Source: Curtobacterium sp. MCPF17_052
Lineage (GTDB): Bacteria; Actinomycetota; Actinomycetes; Actinomycetales; Microbacteriaceae
DNA: 64,000 bases
NCBI RefSeq assembly: GCF_003234085.1
Contig: NZ_QKSD01000012.1
Span: 62,001-126,000, forward strand
Direction of reading: 5' to 3'
Part shown: positions 7,496-16,391 of the stretch, one piece after another
Layout: every line of letters begins with the position of its first letter
Numbering within the stretch: the stretch's first letter is position 1
The notes under the pieces: generated by a model
Seen by the model: only the letters and a program-made list of their open reading frames with translations
Told to the model about the DNA's origin: nothing
Databases searched by the model: none
Program-made: the position numbers and the translations under genes

Positions 7496-8779
7496 TCAGG
7501 CCATCTGGGCGCTGCGGCGGCGGGCCAGCACGTACCCGACGGCGACCGACCCGCTGACGGCCAGGAGGGACGGGATGAGGATGTCGGTCCCCTGCTGCGT
7601 GAACTCGACGACGAGCACGAGCGCCGTGAACGGTGCGCGCATCGTCGTCGCCAGGAACGCGGCCGCCCCGATGAACGCGAACGAGGCGATGCTGCCCCCG
7701 TCCACCGGCCAGAGCAGCAGCCAGGCGGCACCGAGGAACCCGCCGAGTGCCGACCCGATCGCGATCGACGGCGTCAGGGTGCCACCGACCGCGCCGGCGC
7801 CGATCGTCGCGGCGGTGGTGACGGTCTTCAGCAGACCGAGCACCAGCAGCGCCAGGAGTGGTGCCATGCCGAGCAGGGTCGGGCCGTCGAGGTCGGCGTT
7901 CATGGCCGCGATGCCGAGGGCCCGGCCGTTGCCCATCACCTCGGGGAACGGCACCGCGACCAGGCCGACGAGTGCGAAGACGACCGGCAGCACCACGAGG
8001 AGCTTCCATCCGGTCGGGGCGATGCCCTGCAGCCGGTTCGTGGTCTTGACGAACCCGACACCGGCGAACCCGAGCAGCGGCCCGACGACGACCGCCCAGA
8101 CGAGCAGCGAGGGCGAGAGGTGCATCGCGGGCACGTGGTAGAGCACCTCGTCCGGGATCACCAGCCGCGCGACGAACGCCGCCACCGCACTCGTCACGAA
8201 CGCGGGCAGCGCGGTGGCGAGGGTGAGCTCGCCGAGCAGGACCTCCACCGCGAACAGTGCCCCGCCGAGCGGGACGTCGTACACCGCCGCCAGGCCGGCC
8301 GCCGCTCCGCAGGCCACGAGCACCTTGGTCTCTCGCCGGCTCAGACCGGCCCGGACCGTGAGCAGCTGGGCGGCCCAGGCGCCGATCTCCCGCGGTGCGA
8401 CCTCTTTGCCGATCGAGGCGCCGAGCCCGACCGCCAGGATCTGCACGCCCGCGTTGCCGAGGGTCACCAGGGACGGCATCCGCTTGCCACCGACCGCAGC
8501 GGGCACACCGACGACGGGTCGACCCCAGCGGCGGATCGCCCACCACGCCACCGCGGTGAGGACACCGGCGGCCAGGACCGCCAGGAACCGGTTCAGGCCC
8601 GACGGAGCATCGGCGGCCTCGTGGTGGCCGGCGAAGGGGTACCCGAAGGCGACGAACTGGATGAGCTGGAGCGCGAGCCACACGGCGATCCCCGCGGCTC
8701 CGCCGGCGACGCCGACGAGTCCGGTGACCACGGCGAGCTTCAGCACCCAGGCCGGGCTGGCGTGACCGTTGTGTGGCAT
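7496..8779 (-). CDS. CLC-family chloride channel or antiporter
   Basis: 427 residues, about ten membrane helices. CLC proteins move Cl- (or F-) through dimeric membrane pores, often in exchange for H+. Family landmarks are present but altered: the GSGIP position reads AVGGKRMPS near residue 97, GREGP reads GKEVAPRE near residue 128, and the GxFxP loop reads GAVGGTLTPSIAIG near residue 350. These changes affect residues that set ion selectivity in the well-studied CLCs, so the carried ion is uncertain. TACGCT lies 7 bases before the ATG at 8779. No cytoplasmic CBS domains are attached. Confidence 0.9.
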   Translation of the reverse strand: MPHNGHASPAWVLKLAVVTGLVGVAGGAAGIAVWLALQLIQFVAFGYPFAGHHEAADAPSGLNRFLAVLAAGVLTAVAWWAIRRWGRPVVGVPAAVGGKRMPSLVTLGNAGVQILAVGLGASIGKEVAPREIGAWAAQLLTVRAGLSRRETKVLVACGAAAGLAAVYDVPLGGALFAVEVLLGELTLATALPAFVTSAVAAFVARLVIPDEVLYHVPAMHLSPSLLVWAVVVGPLLGFAGVGFVKTTNRLQGIAPTGWKLLVVLPVVFALVGLVAVPFPEVMGNGRALGIAAMNADLDGPTLLGMAPLLALLVLGLLKTVTTAATIGAGAVGGTLTPSIAIGSALGGFLGAAWLLLWPVDGGSIASFAFIGAAAFLATTMRAPFTALVLVVEFTQQGTDILIPSLLAVSGSVAVGYVLARRRSAQMA

Positions 8780-8786
8780 GTCGGCA

Positions 8787-8792
8787 AGCGTA
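8787..8792 (-). promoter_or_regulatory. -10 hexamer, leaderless CLC gene
   Basis: TACGCT on the minus strand, 7 bases before the ATG at 8779. Confidence 0.5.
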
Positions 8793-8919
8793 GCGGGAGC
8801 GCTCCGCCGGGACGGCCGGGAGGCTCGGCTCGCCCCCGCGGTCCGGTCCCGACCCGCGGATGGTGATCCGGGCCTCCCGGTCCGTCGGCGGCGCCCTGCG
8901 GACTGACGCGGTGTCGCGG

Positions 8920-9903
8920 TCAGAACCAGCGTTTGACCTTGAACACCGCGTACAGGACCGCGGCGAACAGCACCATCGCGAGGATCGACAGCGGGTAGCC
9001 CCACGTCCACGACAGCTCCGGCATGTGGGTGAAGTTCATGCCGTAGATCGCCGCGATGAGCGTCGGGGCGAACAGGATCGCCGCCCAGCCGGAGATGCGC
9101 TTGGTGTCGTCGTTCTGCTTCTGCGCGGCCAGGGTCGAGTCGACGGTCAGCGCGTTCTGCAGCAGCTGCCGGAAGGTGTCCAGGCGCTCGACGACCCGGA
9201 TGACGTGGTCCAGCACGTCGCGGAACCGCCGCTGCAGCTCGACCGGCAGGTGGTACTTCTCGGCGCCGCGGTGCAGGTCCTCGATCATCCGGATGAGCGG
9301 GCGCGCTGCCCGCTGGAAGTCGACGACCTCGCCGAACAGCTCGTAGACGCGGCGGGACACCCCGGCGCTGCCCGAGAACAGCTGGCCTTCGATCTGGTTG
9401 ATGTCCTCCTCGAGACCGTCGATGACCGGGCGGTAGTCGTCGACGATCGAGTCCATCAGTGCCCAGAGCTGCGCCTGTGACCCGGCGGTGACCAGGCCCG
9501 GCTTGCCGCTCATCCGCTGCAGGGCGCGCGGCACGGTCCTCGGTCCGCGCGGGTCTGCCTGCACGACGGCCAGGAAGAAGTCCTCACCGACGAAGGCGTG
9601 CACCTCGCCGAACTCGACCTCTTCTTCGGCGTCCCGGTACACCGCGGGCTTGAGCACCGCGAAGAGGGTCGAACCGTACCGCTCGAGCTTCGGCCGCTGA
9701 TGCCCCTCGGCGGAGTCCTCGACGGCCAGCTCGTGCAGCCCGAGGGCCACTGCGACGTCCCCGAGCTCCACGGCGTCGGGCCGGTCGAGCACGATGCACG
9801 CCGAGGCGCCGTGTTCCTCGATCATCCGGAAGCTGTCGTCGAGCGTGCCACTCGCCGTCGGGGCGATGCGGTCCACGTACACGGTGTTCAACTCGACGGT
9901 CAC
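8920..9903 (-). CDS. corA: CorA-type magnesium/cobalt transporter
   Basis: 327 residues. CorA forms a homopentameric inner-membrane channel for Mg2+ (also Co2+ and Ni2+). The large N-terminal cytoplasmic domain has long helices (for example residues 160-255). Two C-terminal membrane helices follow, the first ending in the signature YGMNF near residue 290, and the basic tail KVKRWF closes the protein. The GTG start at 9903 has TACGGT 6 bases upstream. It is divergent from the tspO-like gene; about 140 bases separate its stop from the CLC start. Confidence 0.94.
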   Translation of the reverse strand: MTVELNTVYVDRIAPTASGTLDDSFRMIEEHGASACIVLDRPDAVELGDVAVALGLHELAVEDSAEGHQRPKLERYGSTLFAVLKPAVYRDAEEEVEFGEVHAFVGEDFFLAVVQADPRGPRTVPRALQRMSGKPGLVTAGSQAQLWALMDSIVDDYRPVIDGLEEDINQIEGQLFSGSAGVSRRVYELFGEVVDFQRAARPLIRMIEDLHRGAEKYHLPVELQRRFRDVLDHVIRVVERLDTFRQLLQNALTVDSTLAAQKQNDDTKRISGWAAILFAPTLIAAIYGMNFTHMPELSWTWGYPLSILAMVLFAAVLYAVFKVKRWF

Positions 9904-9909
9904 GGCACC

Positions 9910-9915
9910 ACCGTA
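9910..9915 (-). promoter_or_regulatory. -10 hexamer, leaderless corA
   Basis: TACGGT on the minus strand, 6 bases before the GTG at 9903. Confidence 0.5.
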
Positions 9916-9996
9916 CGCACCCTGGGCAACGGGTGGGCGAACGGCAGCGGGACGGCGTAGCGTCCGGATCCTCAGCATGCTGACGAGAGGACGACC

Positions 9997-10794
9997 ATGC
10001 GGTGGATGCGGAAGATCGTGATCGCGGTGAGCGCTGTCGTCGCCGTGGTGGGCTCGTTCATCGGGTCCGGTGCGGCCGGGGGCACCCCGATCGCGGAGGC
10101 GGCGGACGGGGCACTCTCGGCTTCCGCCACCGCGATCGCACCGGGAGGACCGGCGTTCGGGATCTGGAGCGTCGTCTACGTGGGGCTCATCGCCTTCGCC
10201 GTGTGGCAGTTCCTCCCCCGCACCGCCGACCGCGCCCGCCACGACCGGCTCGCCGTACCCGCGACGCTGTCCCTGCTGCTCAACGCGGCATGGATCCTGT
10301 CCGTGCAGTTCGGGTACCTGTGGCTCAGCGAACCGATCATCGTCGCGCTCCTCGGCGTGCTCGCCTGGGCCTTCGTGGTCCTGCGGCGCACGACGCCGTC
10401 CGGCCGGGTCGAGGCGATCGTCACCGACGGCACGTTCGGGCTCTACCTCGGCTGGGTGTGCGTGGCGACGGCGGCGAACACGGCCGCGGTCCTGACGGCA
10501 GCGGGCTTCCGGGGTCTCGGCCTCGGTCAGGACGTCTGGGGTGTCGTCGTCGCAGCGGTCGCTGGACTCGTCGGCGTCCTCGTGGCCGTCACCGGACGTG
10601 GGCGCATCTCGCCGACGCTCGCGCTCGGCTGGGGGCTCGCGTGGGTCGCGGTCGCCCGACTGGACGGGCCCCTGGTCTCGGTGCCGACCGCGGTCACGGC
10701 CGTCGGCGCCACCGTGGTGGTCGTCGTCGTGACGCTCGTCGCGCGTGCCCGCGCCGGCTGGGCTGCGCGCCCGGCCGCGCTGCGCACCGCGTAG
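9997..10794 (+). CDS. TspO/MBR-like tryptophan-rich membrane protein
   Basis: 265 residues with about seven predicted membrane helices. The central part fits the TspO/MBR family: FGIWSVVYVGLIAFAVWQ, the LLLNAAWILSVQ helix and the YLGWVCVATAANTAA helix. TspO proteins bind tetrapyrroles and have been linked to stress responses. This protein is about 100 residues longer than the five-helix bacterial TspO (around 155 residues), the extra length being further helices at both ends, so it belongs to the long TspO-like branch and its function is open. GAGAGGACGACC precedes the ATG. Confidence 0.78.
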   Translation: MRWMRKIVIAVSAVVAVVGSFIGSGAAGGTPIAEAADGALSASATAIAPGGPAFGIWSVVYVGLIAFAVWQFLPRTADRARHDRLAVPATLSLLLNAAWILSVQFGYLWLSEPIIVALLGVLAWAFVVLRRTTPSGRVEAIVTDGTFGLYLGWVCVATAANTAAVLTAAGFRGLGLGQDVWGVVVAAVAGLVGVLVAVTGRGRISPTLALGWGLAWVAVARLDGPLVSVPTAVTAVGATVVVVVVTLVARARAGWAARPAALRTA

Positions 10795-10870
10795 CCCCCG
10801 GCGCGGCCAGGCCCGGCCCGGCGGCCCGGCCCGGCCCGGCGCGGCGCGGCCCGGCCCGGCCCGGCCCGGC
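10795..10870. repeat. CCCGG-rich low-complexity tract
   Basis: A run of GGCCCGGCCCGGC-type repeats filling the space after the tspO-like stop codon. It is almost pure G+C and self-complementary. No coding signal. Confidence 0.85.
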
Positions 10871-10873
10871 GTA

Positions 10874-10930
10874 GACGCGAAAGCGACAGATCGGCGCCAG
10901 AGTTGGGCGCTGATCTGTCGCTTTCGCGTC
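10874..10930. repeat. Long palindrome A (family 1)
   Basis: 25-base arms with one mismatch around a 7-base loop. The outer part is GACGCGAAAGCGACAGATC and its complement; the inner part is GGCGCC/GGCGCT. It lies between the convergent tspO-like and ald genes. Its outer 15-18 bases recur in palindrome B at 57369-57417 while the core differs. Confidence 0.85.
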
Positions 10931-10975
10931 CCTGACCGGCAGGGCCGACTGGAGGCGCGGCCCTCCCCCGCCCCG

Positions 10976-11005
10976 CCGGTGGGCTCCGGTGGGCTCCGGT
11001 GGGCT
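10976..11005. repeat. Three tandem copies of CCGGTGGGCT
   Basis: Exact 10-base unit repeated three times, ending at the ald stop codon. Probably replication slippage; no function inferred. Confidence 0.85.
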
Positions 11006-12105
11006 CAGCGTGCGGCGGCCACCAGCCCGTGCGCAGCGGCGACGGCTTCGTTCGTCACCCGGCCCGCGTGCACGTTGAGCCCGAGCGCGAGGGCGGGGTC
11101 GGACTCGAGCGCGCGCTCCCACCCCTGGTCCGCGATCGCCACCGCGTAGGGCAGCGTCGCGTTCGTCAGCGAGATCGTGCTGGTGCGGGGTACAGCGCCC
11201 GGCATGTTCGCCACGCAGTAGTAGACGGCGTCGTGCACCGCGAACGTCGGGTCGTCGTGGGTGGTCGGCCGCGAGCCCTCGAAGCAGCCGCCCTGGTCGA
11301 TGGCGATGTCGACCAGGACCGACCCGGGTCGCATGTCGGCGACCATCGCGTCGGTCACGAGCTTCGGCGCTGAGGCACCCGGGATCAGCACCGACCCGAT
11401 GACCAGGTCGGCGTCCGCCACGGCCGCGGCGATCGCGAGGGGGCTCGATCGGAGGGTCGTCACCCGTCCGTCGAAGCGCGCGTCGAGGGCGCGGAGGCGC
11501 GGCAGGCTGATGTCGAAGACCGTCACCTCGGCGCCCATCCCGAGGGCGATCGTCGCGGCGTGCTCACCGGCGACGCCGCCGCCGATCACCACGACACGGC
11601 CCTTCGGTGTCCCCGGGACGCCGCCGAGGAGCAGGCCACGTCCGCCGTTCGCGCGCATCAGGTGGTGCGCACCGACCTGCGCGGCGAGCCGGCCGGCGAT
11701 CTCGGACATCGGCGAGAGCAGCGGCAGGGAGCGGTCCGGCAGCTGCACGGTCTCGTAGGCGATCGCGGTCGCGCCGCACTCGACGAGCGCCGTGGTCAAC
11801 GGGCGGTCGGCTGCCAGGTGCAGGTAGGTGAACAGCACCTGGCCCTCGCGGATCAGCGGGTACTCGGCGGCGACGGGCTCCTTGACCTTCAGGACCATCT
11901 CCGCCTGGTCCCAGACCCGACGGGCGTCGGGCACCACGGTGGCGCCGGCGCCGGTGTACTCGTCGTCACCGAAGGCGGATCCCGTCCCTGCTCCGGCCTG
12001 CACGAGCACCTCGTGTCCGTGCATCGTCAGCTCGGCGACCCCGGCGGGGGTGACGGCGACGCGGAACTCGTTGTTCTTGATCTCGGTGGGGATGCCGATG
12101 CGCAT
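11005..12105 (-). CDS. ald: Alanine dehydrogenase
   Basis: 366 residues. Interconverts L-alanine and pyruvate plus ammonia with NAD(H) in the cytoplasm. Features: the opening [20 protein letters not shown], the pyruvate-binding lysine in LKVKEP near residue 74, the catalytic histidine in YLHLAAD near residue 95, and the NAD-binding [13 protein letters not shown] near residue 170. The length matches the family. The start is set by AAGGAG before the ATG at 12105. The AraC regulator gene lies just upstream on the same strand. Confidence 0.96.
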   Translation of the reverse strand: MRIGIPTEIKNNEFRVAVTPAGVAELTMHGHEVLVQAGAGTGSAFGDDEYTGAGATVVPDARRVWDQAEMVLKVKEPVAAEYPLIREGQVLFTYLHLAADRPLTTALVECGATAIAYETVQLPDRSLPLLSPMSEIAGRLAAQVGAHHLMRANGGRGLLLGGVPGTPKGRVVVIGGGVAGEHAATIALGMGAEVTVFDISLPRLRALDARFDGRVTTLRSSPLAIAAAVADADLVIGSVLIPGASAPKLVTDAMVADMRPGSVLVDIAIDQGGCFEGSRPTTHDDPTFAVHDAVYYCVANMPGAVPRTSTISLTNATLPYAVAIADQGWERALESDPALALGLNVHAGRVTNEAVAAAHGLVAAAR

Positions 12106-12258
12106 GACGGACTCCTTCGTGGGCAGTTGCTCGGTCCCACCATTCAGCCGCGTGTTCGTTGCCGATGCGGTCAGGCCGAACGATCGCCCGGATCGGAGGA
12201 GTTCAGTGTCATGATGTTCGGCGGGGCAGCACTCCGGAGCGCTCCCACCGAATGCTGC

Positions 12259-13278
12259 TCAGCGACGCAGTCGCGAGCGCAGCGTGTCGCTCGGCAGTTC
12301 GCCGAAGCGGGACCGGAACGCCGCCGAGAACCGGCCGAGGTGCCCGAAGCCCCACCCACGGGCGATGTCGGCCACCGAGGTCTCGTCCCGCTCGGCTCGC
12401 CGCAGGTCGTCGCGCGCACCGTCGAGTCGCACGGACCGGAGCAGTTCACCCGGGGTCTGGTCGAGGTGACGGCGGAGCGACTGCTGCAGACCGCGCGGAC
12501 TGAGACCGGCGGCCGCGGCGATCTCGGGCGTCCCGATCGGCTCGCGTGCGTGGGCGTGCACGTAGTCGAGAGCACGACGGAGGCGCTGGTGCTCCGGCCC
12601 GGTGCCGGAGACCGCGGCGCGCCAGCTGCTGCGACGCGGGAACGCGCGGACGGCGGCGGTCGCGAAGGCCTCCGCGATGTCCCGGCGGGCGATGGCGGAC
12701 AGCTCGGTGTCGACCTGCAGCCACGTCGAGGAGTGCCGGCGGACGGTCTCCTGCCAGACGCGCAGGCCGTCCTGGTCCGGGCGCTCGAGCGGTTCGAACG
12801 CGAAGGTCTCGTCGCCGACCAGGTCGGTCAGGAACTTCCGGTCCAGGTGCACCAGGTTCAGGCCGATGTCACGGTGGTGCAGGTCGTAGGTCTCCGACGG
12901 CAGGACCATCGGCACCCCCTGCACCAGGTCGACGGAGCGTCCGTTGAACGTGATGGTGCTGCTGCCACTGCGGAGCCACGCGACGATGACGTCGTCGGAC
13001 TGGCTCTGGCTGCGCAGGTCGACGCCGAACCGGGAGGTCCGGAGCGACATCCGCTCGTCGGTGACACCGGCGAAGTCCCACAGCGTGTCCGGACGGGTAC
13101 GGCGGATCACCGGCGCCTTCAGGTCGTAGTCGGACGTGAAGAACGCCATCGCCTGGTCGATGTCGGTCCCCGCCAGCCGGCGGTAGGAACGCGTGTCCTG
13201 CCGCGGGACCGCTCGTGGCCGCTCGACGCCACCGGATCGGCGGGCGACGGACGGACCGGCTTCGGGAGAGAGCACCAT
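12259..13278 (-). CDS. AraC-family transcriptional regulator
   Basis: 339 residues. The C-terminal 100 residues hold the two helix-turn-helix motifs of AraC/XylS proteins (IGTPEIAAAAGLSPRGLQQS and the later SVADIARGWGFGHLGRFSAAF). The N-terminal part (about residues 30-200) looks like the AraC_binding_2 cupin-like ligand domain. It is transcribed towards ald with a 153-base gap, so control of ald is possible but not shown. TACGGT lies 6 bases before the ATG. Confidence 0.88.
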   Translation of the reverse strand: MVLSPEAGPSVARRSGGVERPRAVPRQDTRSYRRLAGTDIDQAMAFFTSDYDLKAPVIRRTRPDTLWDFAGVTDERMSLRTSRFGVDLRSQSQSDDVIVAWLRSGSSTITFNGRSVDLVQGVPMVLPSETYDLHHRDIGLNLVHLDRKFLTDLVGDETFAFEPLERPDQDGLRVWQETVRRHSSTWLQVDTELSAIARRDIAEAFATAAVRAFPRRSSWRAAVSGTGPEHQRLRRALDYVHAHAREPIGTPEIAAAAGLSPRGLQQSLRRHLDQTPGELLRSVRLDGARDDLRRAERDETSVADIARGWGFGHLGRFSAAFRSRFGELPSDTLRSRLRR

Positions 13279-13284
13279 GCTCCG

Positions 13285-13290
13285 ACCGTA
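13285..13290 (-). promoter_or_regulatory. -10 hexamer, leaderless AraC gene
   Basis: TACGGT on the minus strand, 6 bases before the ATG at 13278. Confidence 0.5.
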
Positions 13291-13382
13291 GATCAGGCCA
13301 CCGACATCCTGACCGGCCCACCCACCCCAGAAGCGGGGTCAGGGCCCGCGGACGCGGCCGTCCCCGCCGACCCGGACACCCG

Positions 13383-14345
13383 TCAGTTCTGCAGGATCGC
13401 CTGCCCCACGCTCTCGTCGAGGATGAGGTCCGTGACGAGCCCCGCCGCCAGCGCTCCGCGCAACGAGGCGGCCTTGCCCCGCCCGGCGACCACGCAGATC
13501 CGCCGCGGTGCGCGCTTGATCGTGTCGAGGTCGGGGGCACCGGCCCGGGCGTTCACCCCGATGTCCTTCCACGACCCGTCCGCCCGGTAGAACACCGTGG
13601 AGACGTCGCCCACGACCTGCGCGGTGACGAGCTCGTCCTGGTCGGCCGGGTCCAGGTACCCGCCGGAGTACACGTGCGACGGCACTGGTGCCTGCGGGGC
13701 GCCGACACCGAACACGACGACGTCCATCCGTTCGTGCAGGTCGAGCACGCGGCGGATCGAGCGTTCCCGGAAGAGCGCGGCCTTGGTGGCGGGGTCGTCG
13801 AAGAACGCGGGCACCGGGAACTGCTGCACGAGGGCGCCGTACGCCTCACCGAACCGGCGGAGGATCTCCGAGGCGTAGACGATGCCGGTCGTGCGGGTGT
13901 TCGCCGCACCGTTCACCTGCACGATCGTGGAGCCGTGGGTCGTCTTCGGCACGAGGTACCGGCTGACGGCGCTGACGGTCGAGCCCCACGAGATGCCGAT
14001 CACCATGTTCGACTCGATGTACTGCGTGAGGATCCGCGCGGCGGACAGCGCGACCCGTTCCAGCCGGTCCACGTCGCTCGTGTGGTCCGGCACCGGGACG
14101 ACGTGCGCGTGCACCCCGAAGCGCGCGCGGATGCTGCGGCTGAGCGCGGCGGCCTGGTCGAGTGGCGAGCGGATCTGGATGTCGACCAGTCCGGTGTCCC
14201 GTGCGTACTTCAGCAGTCGCGACACCGATGAGCGGGACGTGCCGAGCTCGTCGGCGATGGCGTCCATCGTCAGGTCCTGCAGGTAGTAGAGGTGCGCGGC
14301 CCGCAGGGCCTGCTGGGTGCGCACGGGCTGGGCGGCATCGCTCAT
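13383..14345 (-). CDS. SorC-family sugar-binding regulator, divergent from glpD
   Basis: 320 residues. The N-terminal helix-turn-helix is MDAIADELGTSRSSVSRLL near residues 27-45. The rest is the SorC sugar-phosphate-binding domain (IGISWGSTVSAVSRY, VVFGVGAPQ, the late CVVAGRGKAASLRGAL). SorC proteins bind phosphorylated sugars as effectors. It is divergent from glpD, and two 14-base sites in inverted orientation lie in the shared intergenic region, one 12 bases from this gene's start, so self-control and glpD control are likely. No Shine-Dalgarno sequence; CATGCT sits 7 bases before the ATG. Confidence 0.9.
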   Translation of the reverse strand: MSDAAQPVRTQQALRAAHLYYLQDLTMDAIADELGTSRSSVSRLLKYARDTGLVDIQIRSPLDQAAALSRSIRARFGVHAHVVPVPDHTSDVDRLERVALSAARILTQYIESNMVIGISWGSTVSAVSRYLVPKTTHGSTIVQVNGAANTRTTGIVYASEILRRFGEAYGALVQQFPVPAFFDDPATKAALFRERSIRRVLDLHERMDVVVFGVGAPQAPVPSHVYSGGYLDPADQDELVTAQVVGDVSTVFYRADGSWKDIGVNARAGAPDLDTIKRAPRRICVVAGRGKAASLRGALAAGLVTDLILDESVGQAILQN

Positions 14346-14356
14346 GAGACCGAGCA

Positions 14357-14370
14357 TGCACGGACGTGCA
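14357..14370. promoter_or_regulatory. SorC operator, copy 1
   Basis: TGCACGGACGTGCA, just upstream of the SorC gene. The exact reverse complement occurs at 14443-14456, 86 bases away, on the glpD side. Confidence 0.65.
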
Positions 14371-14442
14371 CGACCTCTGCAACCCCGTCCGTGCCTCCAG
14401 TCCGCGCTGACGCGGCACCGAGAGGAGGCGCGACAACGGTTC

Positions 14443-14456
14443 TGCACGTCCGTGCA
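14443..14456. promoter_or_regulatory. SorC operator, copy 2, at the glpD promoter
   Basis: TGCACGTCCGTGCA, the reverse complement of copy 1. It ends 2 bases before a TAGGTT -10 candidate (14459-14464) for glpD, a position that would block or assist RNA polymerase. Confidence 0.65.
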
Positions 14457-14458
14457 CG

Positions 14459-14464
14459 TAGGTT
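14459..14464 (+). promoter_or_regulatory. -10 hexamer for glpD
   Basis: TAGGTT, about 60-75 bases before the possible glpD start codons, giving a normal 5' leader. Confidence 0.4.
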
Positions 14465-14538
14465 GCCCAAGCGTTCCGACGAGCGCACGATCGATGGAGT
14501 ACCAACGGAATCGACCCCAGAAAGCGATGCGAACGACC

Positions 14539-16281
14539 ATGTCGAAGAAGACGCAGCCCAGGAACACGGTCACCGCCCTCACCGGACGCCCGAACGCACA
14601 GGTCCTCATCGTCGGGGGCGGGATCAACGGCATCGCCACCTTCCGCGACCTCGCCCTGCAGGGTGTCGACGTCGCCATCGTCGAGCGCAGCGACTACGGC
14701 TCCGGCGCCTCCGCAGCATCGAGCCACATGATCCACGGCGGCATCCGCTACCTGGAGAACGGCGAGTTCCGCCTGGTGCGCGAGAGCGTGCAGGAGCGCA
14801 ACGGCCTGATCCGCATCGCCCCGCACTACGTCAAGCCGCTGCAGACGACCATGCCGGTCTTCTCCACCTTCTCCGGCATCATGAACGCCCCGCTGCGCAT
14901 GCTCACGCACAAGCAGCGCTCCACCAAGGAGCGCGGCGCGATGCTGATCAAGATCGGCATGACGATCTACGACTCCTTCTCGCGTGACGGCGGCTCCGTC
15001 CCGAAGCACGTCTTCCGCACCAAGAAGGCCGCGCTCGAGGACATGCCCGCGCTGAACCGCGACCTGAAGTACACCGGCACCTACTACGACGCCTCCGTGC
15101 ACGAGCCGGAGCGCCTGGCGCTCGACGTCCTCAAGGACGGTCTGGCCGTCGGCACCGGCACCGGTGCCGACGCGACCGCCCGTGCGACGAACTACGTCGA
15201 GGCGGTCGGCGCCCGCGACGGCGGCGTCCTGCTCCGCGACCGCGAGACCGGCGAGGAGTTCGTGTTCACCGCGGACGTCGTCGTGAACGCGTCCGGCCCC
15301 TGGACCGACCTGACCAACGAGGCGTTCGGCGGCGGCACGAAGTACATGGGCGGCACGAAGGGCTCCCACATCGTCGTCGACAACCCCGAGCTGCTCGAGG
15401 CGACGAAGGGCCGCGAGCTGTTCTTCGAGAACAACGACGGCCGCATCGTCCTCATCTACCCGCTCAAGGGCCGGGTCCTCATCGGCACGACCGACATCGA
15501 CGCCGACCCGTCGCAGCCGGTCGTCACGACCGACGAGGAGATCGACTACTTCTTCGGGCTCGTGAAGCACGTGTTCCCGCAGATCGAGGTCACGCGGGAC
15601 CACATCGTCTACAGCTACTCGGGCATCCGGCCGCTCCCCCGTCACGAGGACACCGCCCCCGGCTTCGTGTCCCGCGACTACCAGATCGTCGACACCGCGA
15701 TCGCCGGACTGCCGGACACCACCGTGCTGTCGCTCGTGGGCGGCAAGTGGACGACCTTCCGTGCCCTCGCCGCACACCTGTCGACCGACGTCACGACGAA
15801 GCTCGGCATCACCCGCAAGGTCGACACGACCGGCATGCCGATCGGCGGTGGCAAGGACTTCCCCACCACCGACGGGCAGCGAGCCCTGTGGATCAAGTCG
15901 CACCGCGACGGCCTCGCATCCGAGACCGTCGACCGTCTGCTCGACCGCTACGGCACCCGTGCCGCCGAGGTCGTCGACGCGCTGGTCACCGGTCCGGTCG
16001 AGCCGCTCGAGTCCGACGCAACGCTCACCCGCGCCGAGGTCCGGTACTTCGCCGAGCGCGAGCAGGCCGTGCACCTGGTCGACGTGGTGCTGCGCCGCAC
16101 GAACCTCGCGTTCGTCGGTGGCGTCACGATCGACCTGCTCGACGAGCTTGCCGACGTCATGGCCGAGACGCTCGGCTGGACGGCGGAGGACCGTGCCGAC
16201 GAGGTCCAGCGCACCCTGGACGTGCTGCGCGAGTCGCACCGCGTCATCGTGCCGCTGACGTCGGCGTCGCAGCTCGCCTGA
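14539..16281 (+). CDS. glpD: Glycerol-3-phosphate dehydrogenase, FAD-dependent (GlpD)
   Basis: 580 residues. Oxidises sn-glycerol 3-phosphate to dihydroxyacetone phosphate at the membrane and passes electrons to quinone. The FAD-binding glycine motif VLIVGGGINGIATFRD is near residue 20. GSGASAASSHMIHGGIRYLENGEF is the typical GlpD loop. GIRPLPRHEDTAPG and GGKWTTFRALA close the FAD domain, and the C-terminal DAO_C domain covers about residues 430-570. Three in-frame ATGs (14494, 14527, 14539) are possible and none has a strong Shine-Dalgarno sequence; the last fits the family best. It is divergent from a SorC regulator. Confidence 0.92.
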   Translation: MSKKTQPRNTVTALTGRPNAQVLIVGGGINGIATFRDLALQGVDVAIVERSDYGSGASAASSHMIHGGIRYLENGEFRLVRESVQERNGLIRIAPHYVKPLQTTMPVFSTFSGIMNAPLRMLTHKQRSTKERGAMLIKIGMTIYDSFSRDGGSVPKHVFRTKKAALEDMPALNRDLKYTGTYYDASVHEPERLALDVLKDGLAVGTGTGADATARATNYVEAVGARDGGVLLRDRETGEEFVFTADVVVNASGPWTDLTNEAFGGGTKYMGGTKGSHIVVDNPELLEATKGRELFFENNDGRIVLIYPLKGRVLIGTTDIDADPSQPVVTTDEEIDYFFGLVKHVFPQIEVTRDHIVYSYSGIRPLPRHEDTAPGFVSRDYQIVDTAIAGLPDTTVLSLVGGKWTTFRALAAHLSTDVTTKLGITRKVDTTGMPIGGGKDFPTTDGQRALWIKSHRDGLASETVDRLLDRYGTRAAEVVDALVTGPVEPLESDATLTRAEVRYFAEREQAVHLVDVVLRRTNLAFVGGVTIDLLDELADVMAETLGWTAEDRADEVQRTLDVLRESHRVIVPLTSASQLA

Positions 16282-16286
16282 CCCCT

Positions 16287-16360
16287 CCGCAACACGCAAC
16301 GTGGGCGGCTCCACGCAACGACATCCCGTTGCGTGGAGCCGCCCACGTTGCGTTGTGCGG
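16287..16360. repeat. Long palindrome C (family 2)
   Basis: 34-base arms around a 6-base loop: the inner 26 bases pair perfectly, then 2 mismatches, then 4 more pairs. It lies between the convergent glpD and histidine phosphatase genes. The right end GTTGTGCGGG recurs at the right end of palindrome D. Confidence 0.85.
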
Positions 16361-16391
16361 GGACCCGGACGGGAGGCCCGGACCGGCCCCG

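Noticed and set aside
12193..12260. Possible small gene: GGAGGAG followed by ATGATG on the plus strand near 12210
   Set aside because: The frame only continues as antisense of the AraC gene and shows no recognisable protein; the purine-rich start is likely chance.
11560..13590. 676-codon open frame on the plus strand
   Set aside because: It lies opposite ald and the AraC gene, which have full family motifs. Long antisense frames are expected at about 70% GC.
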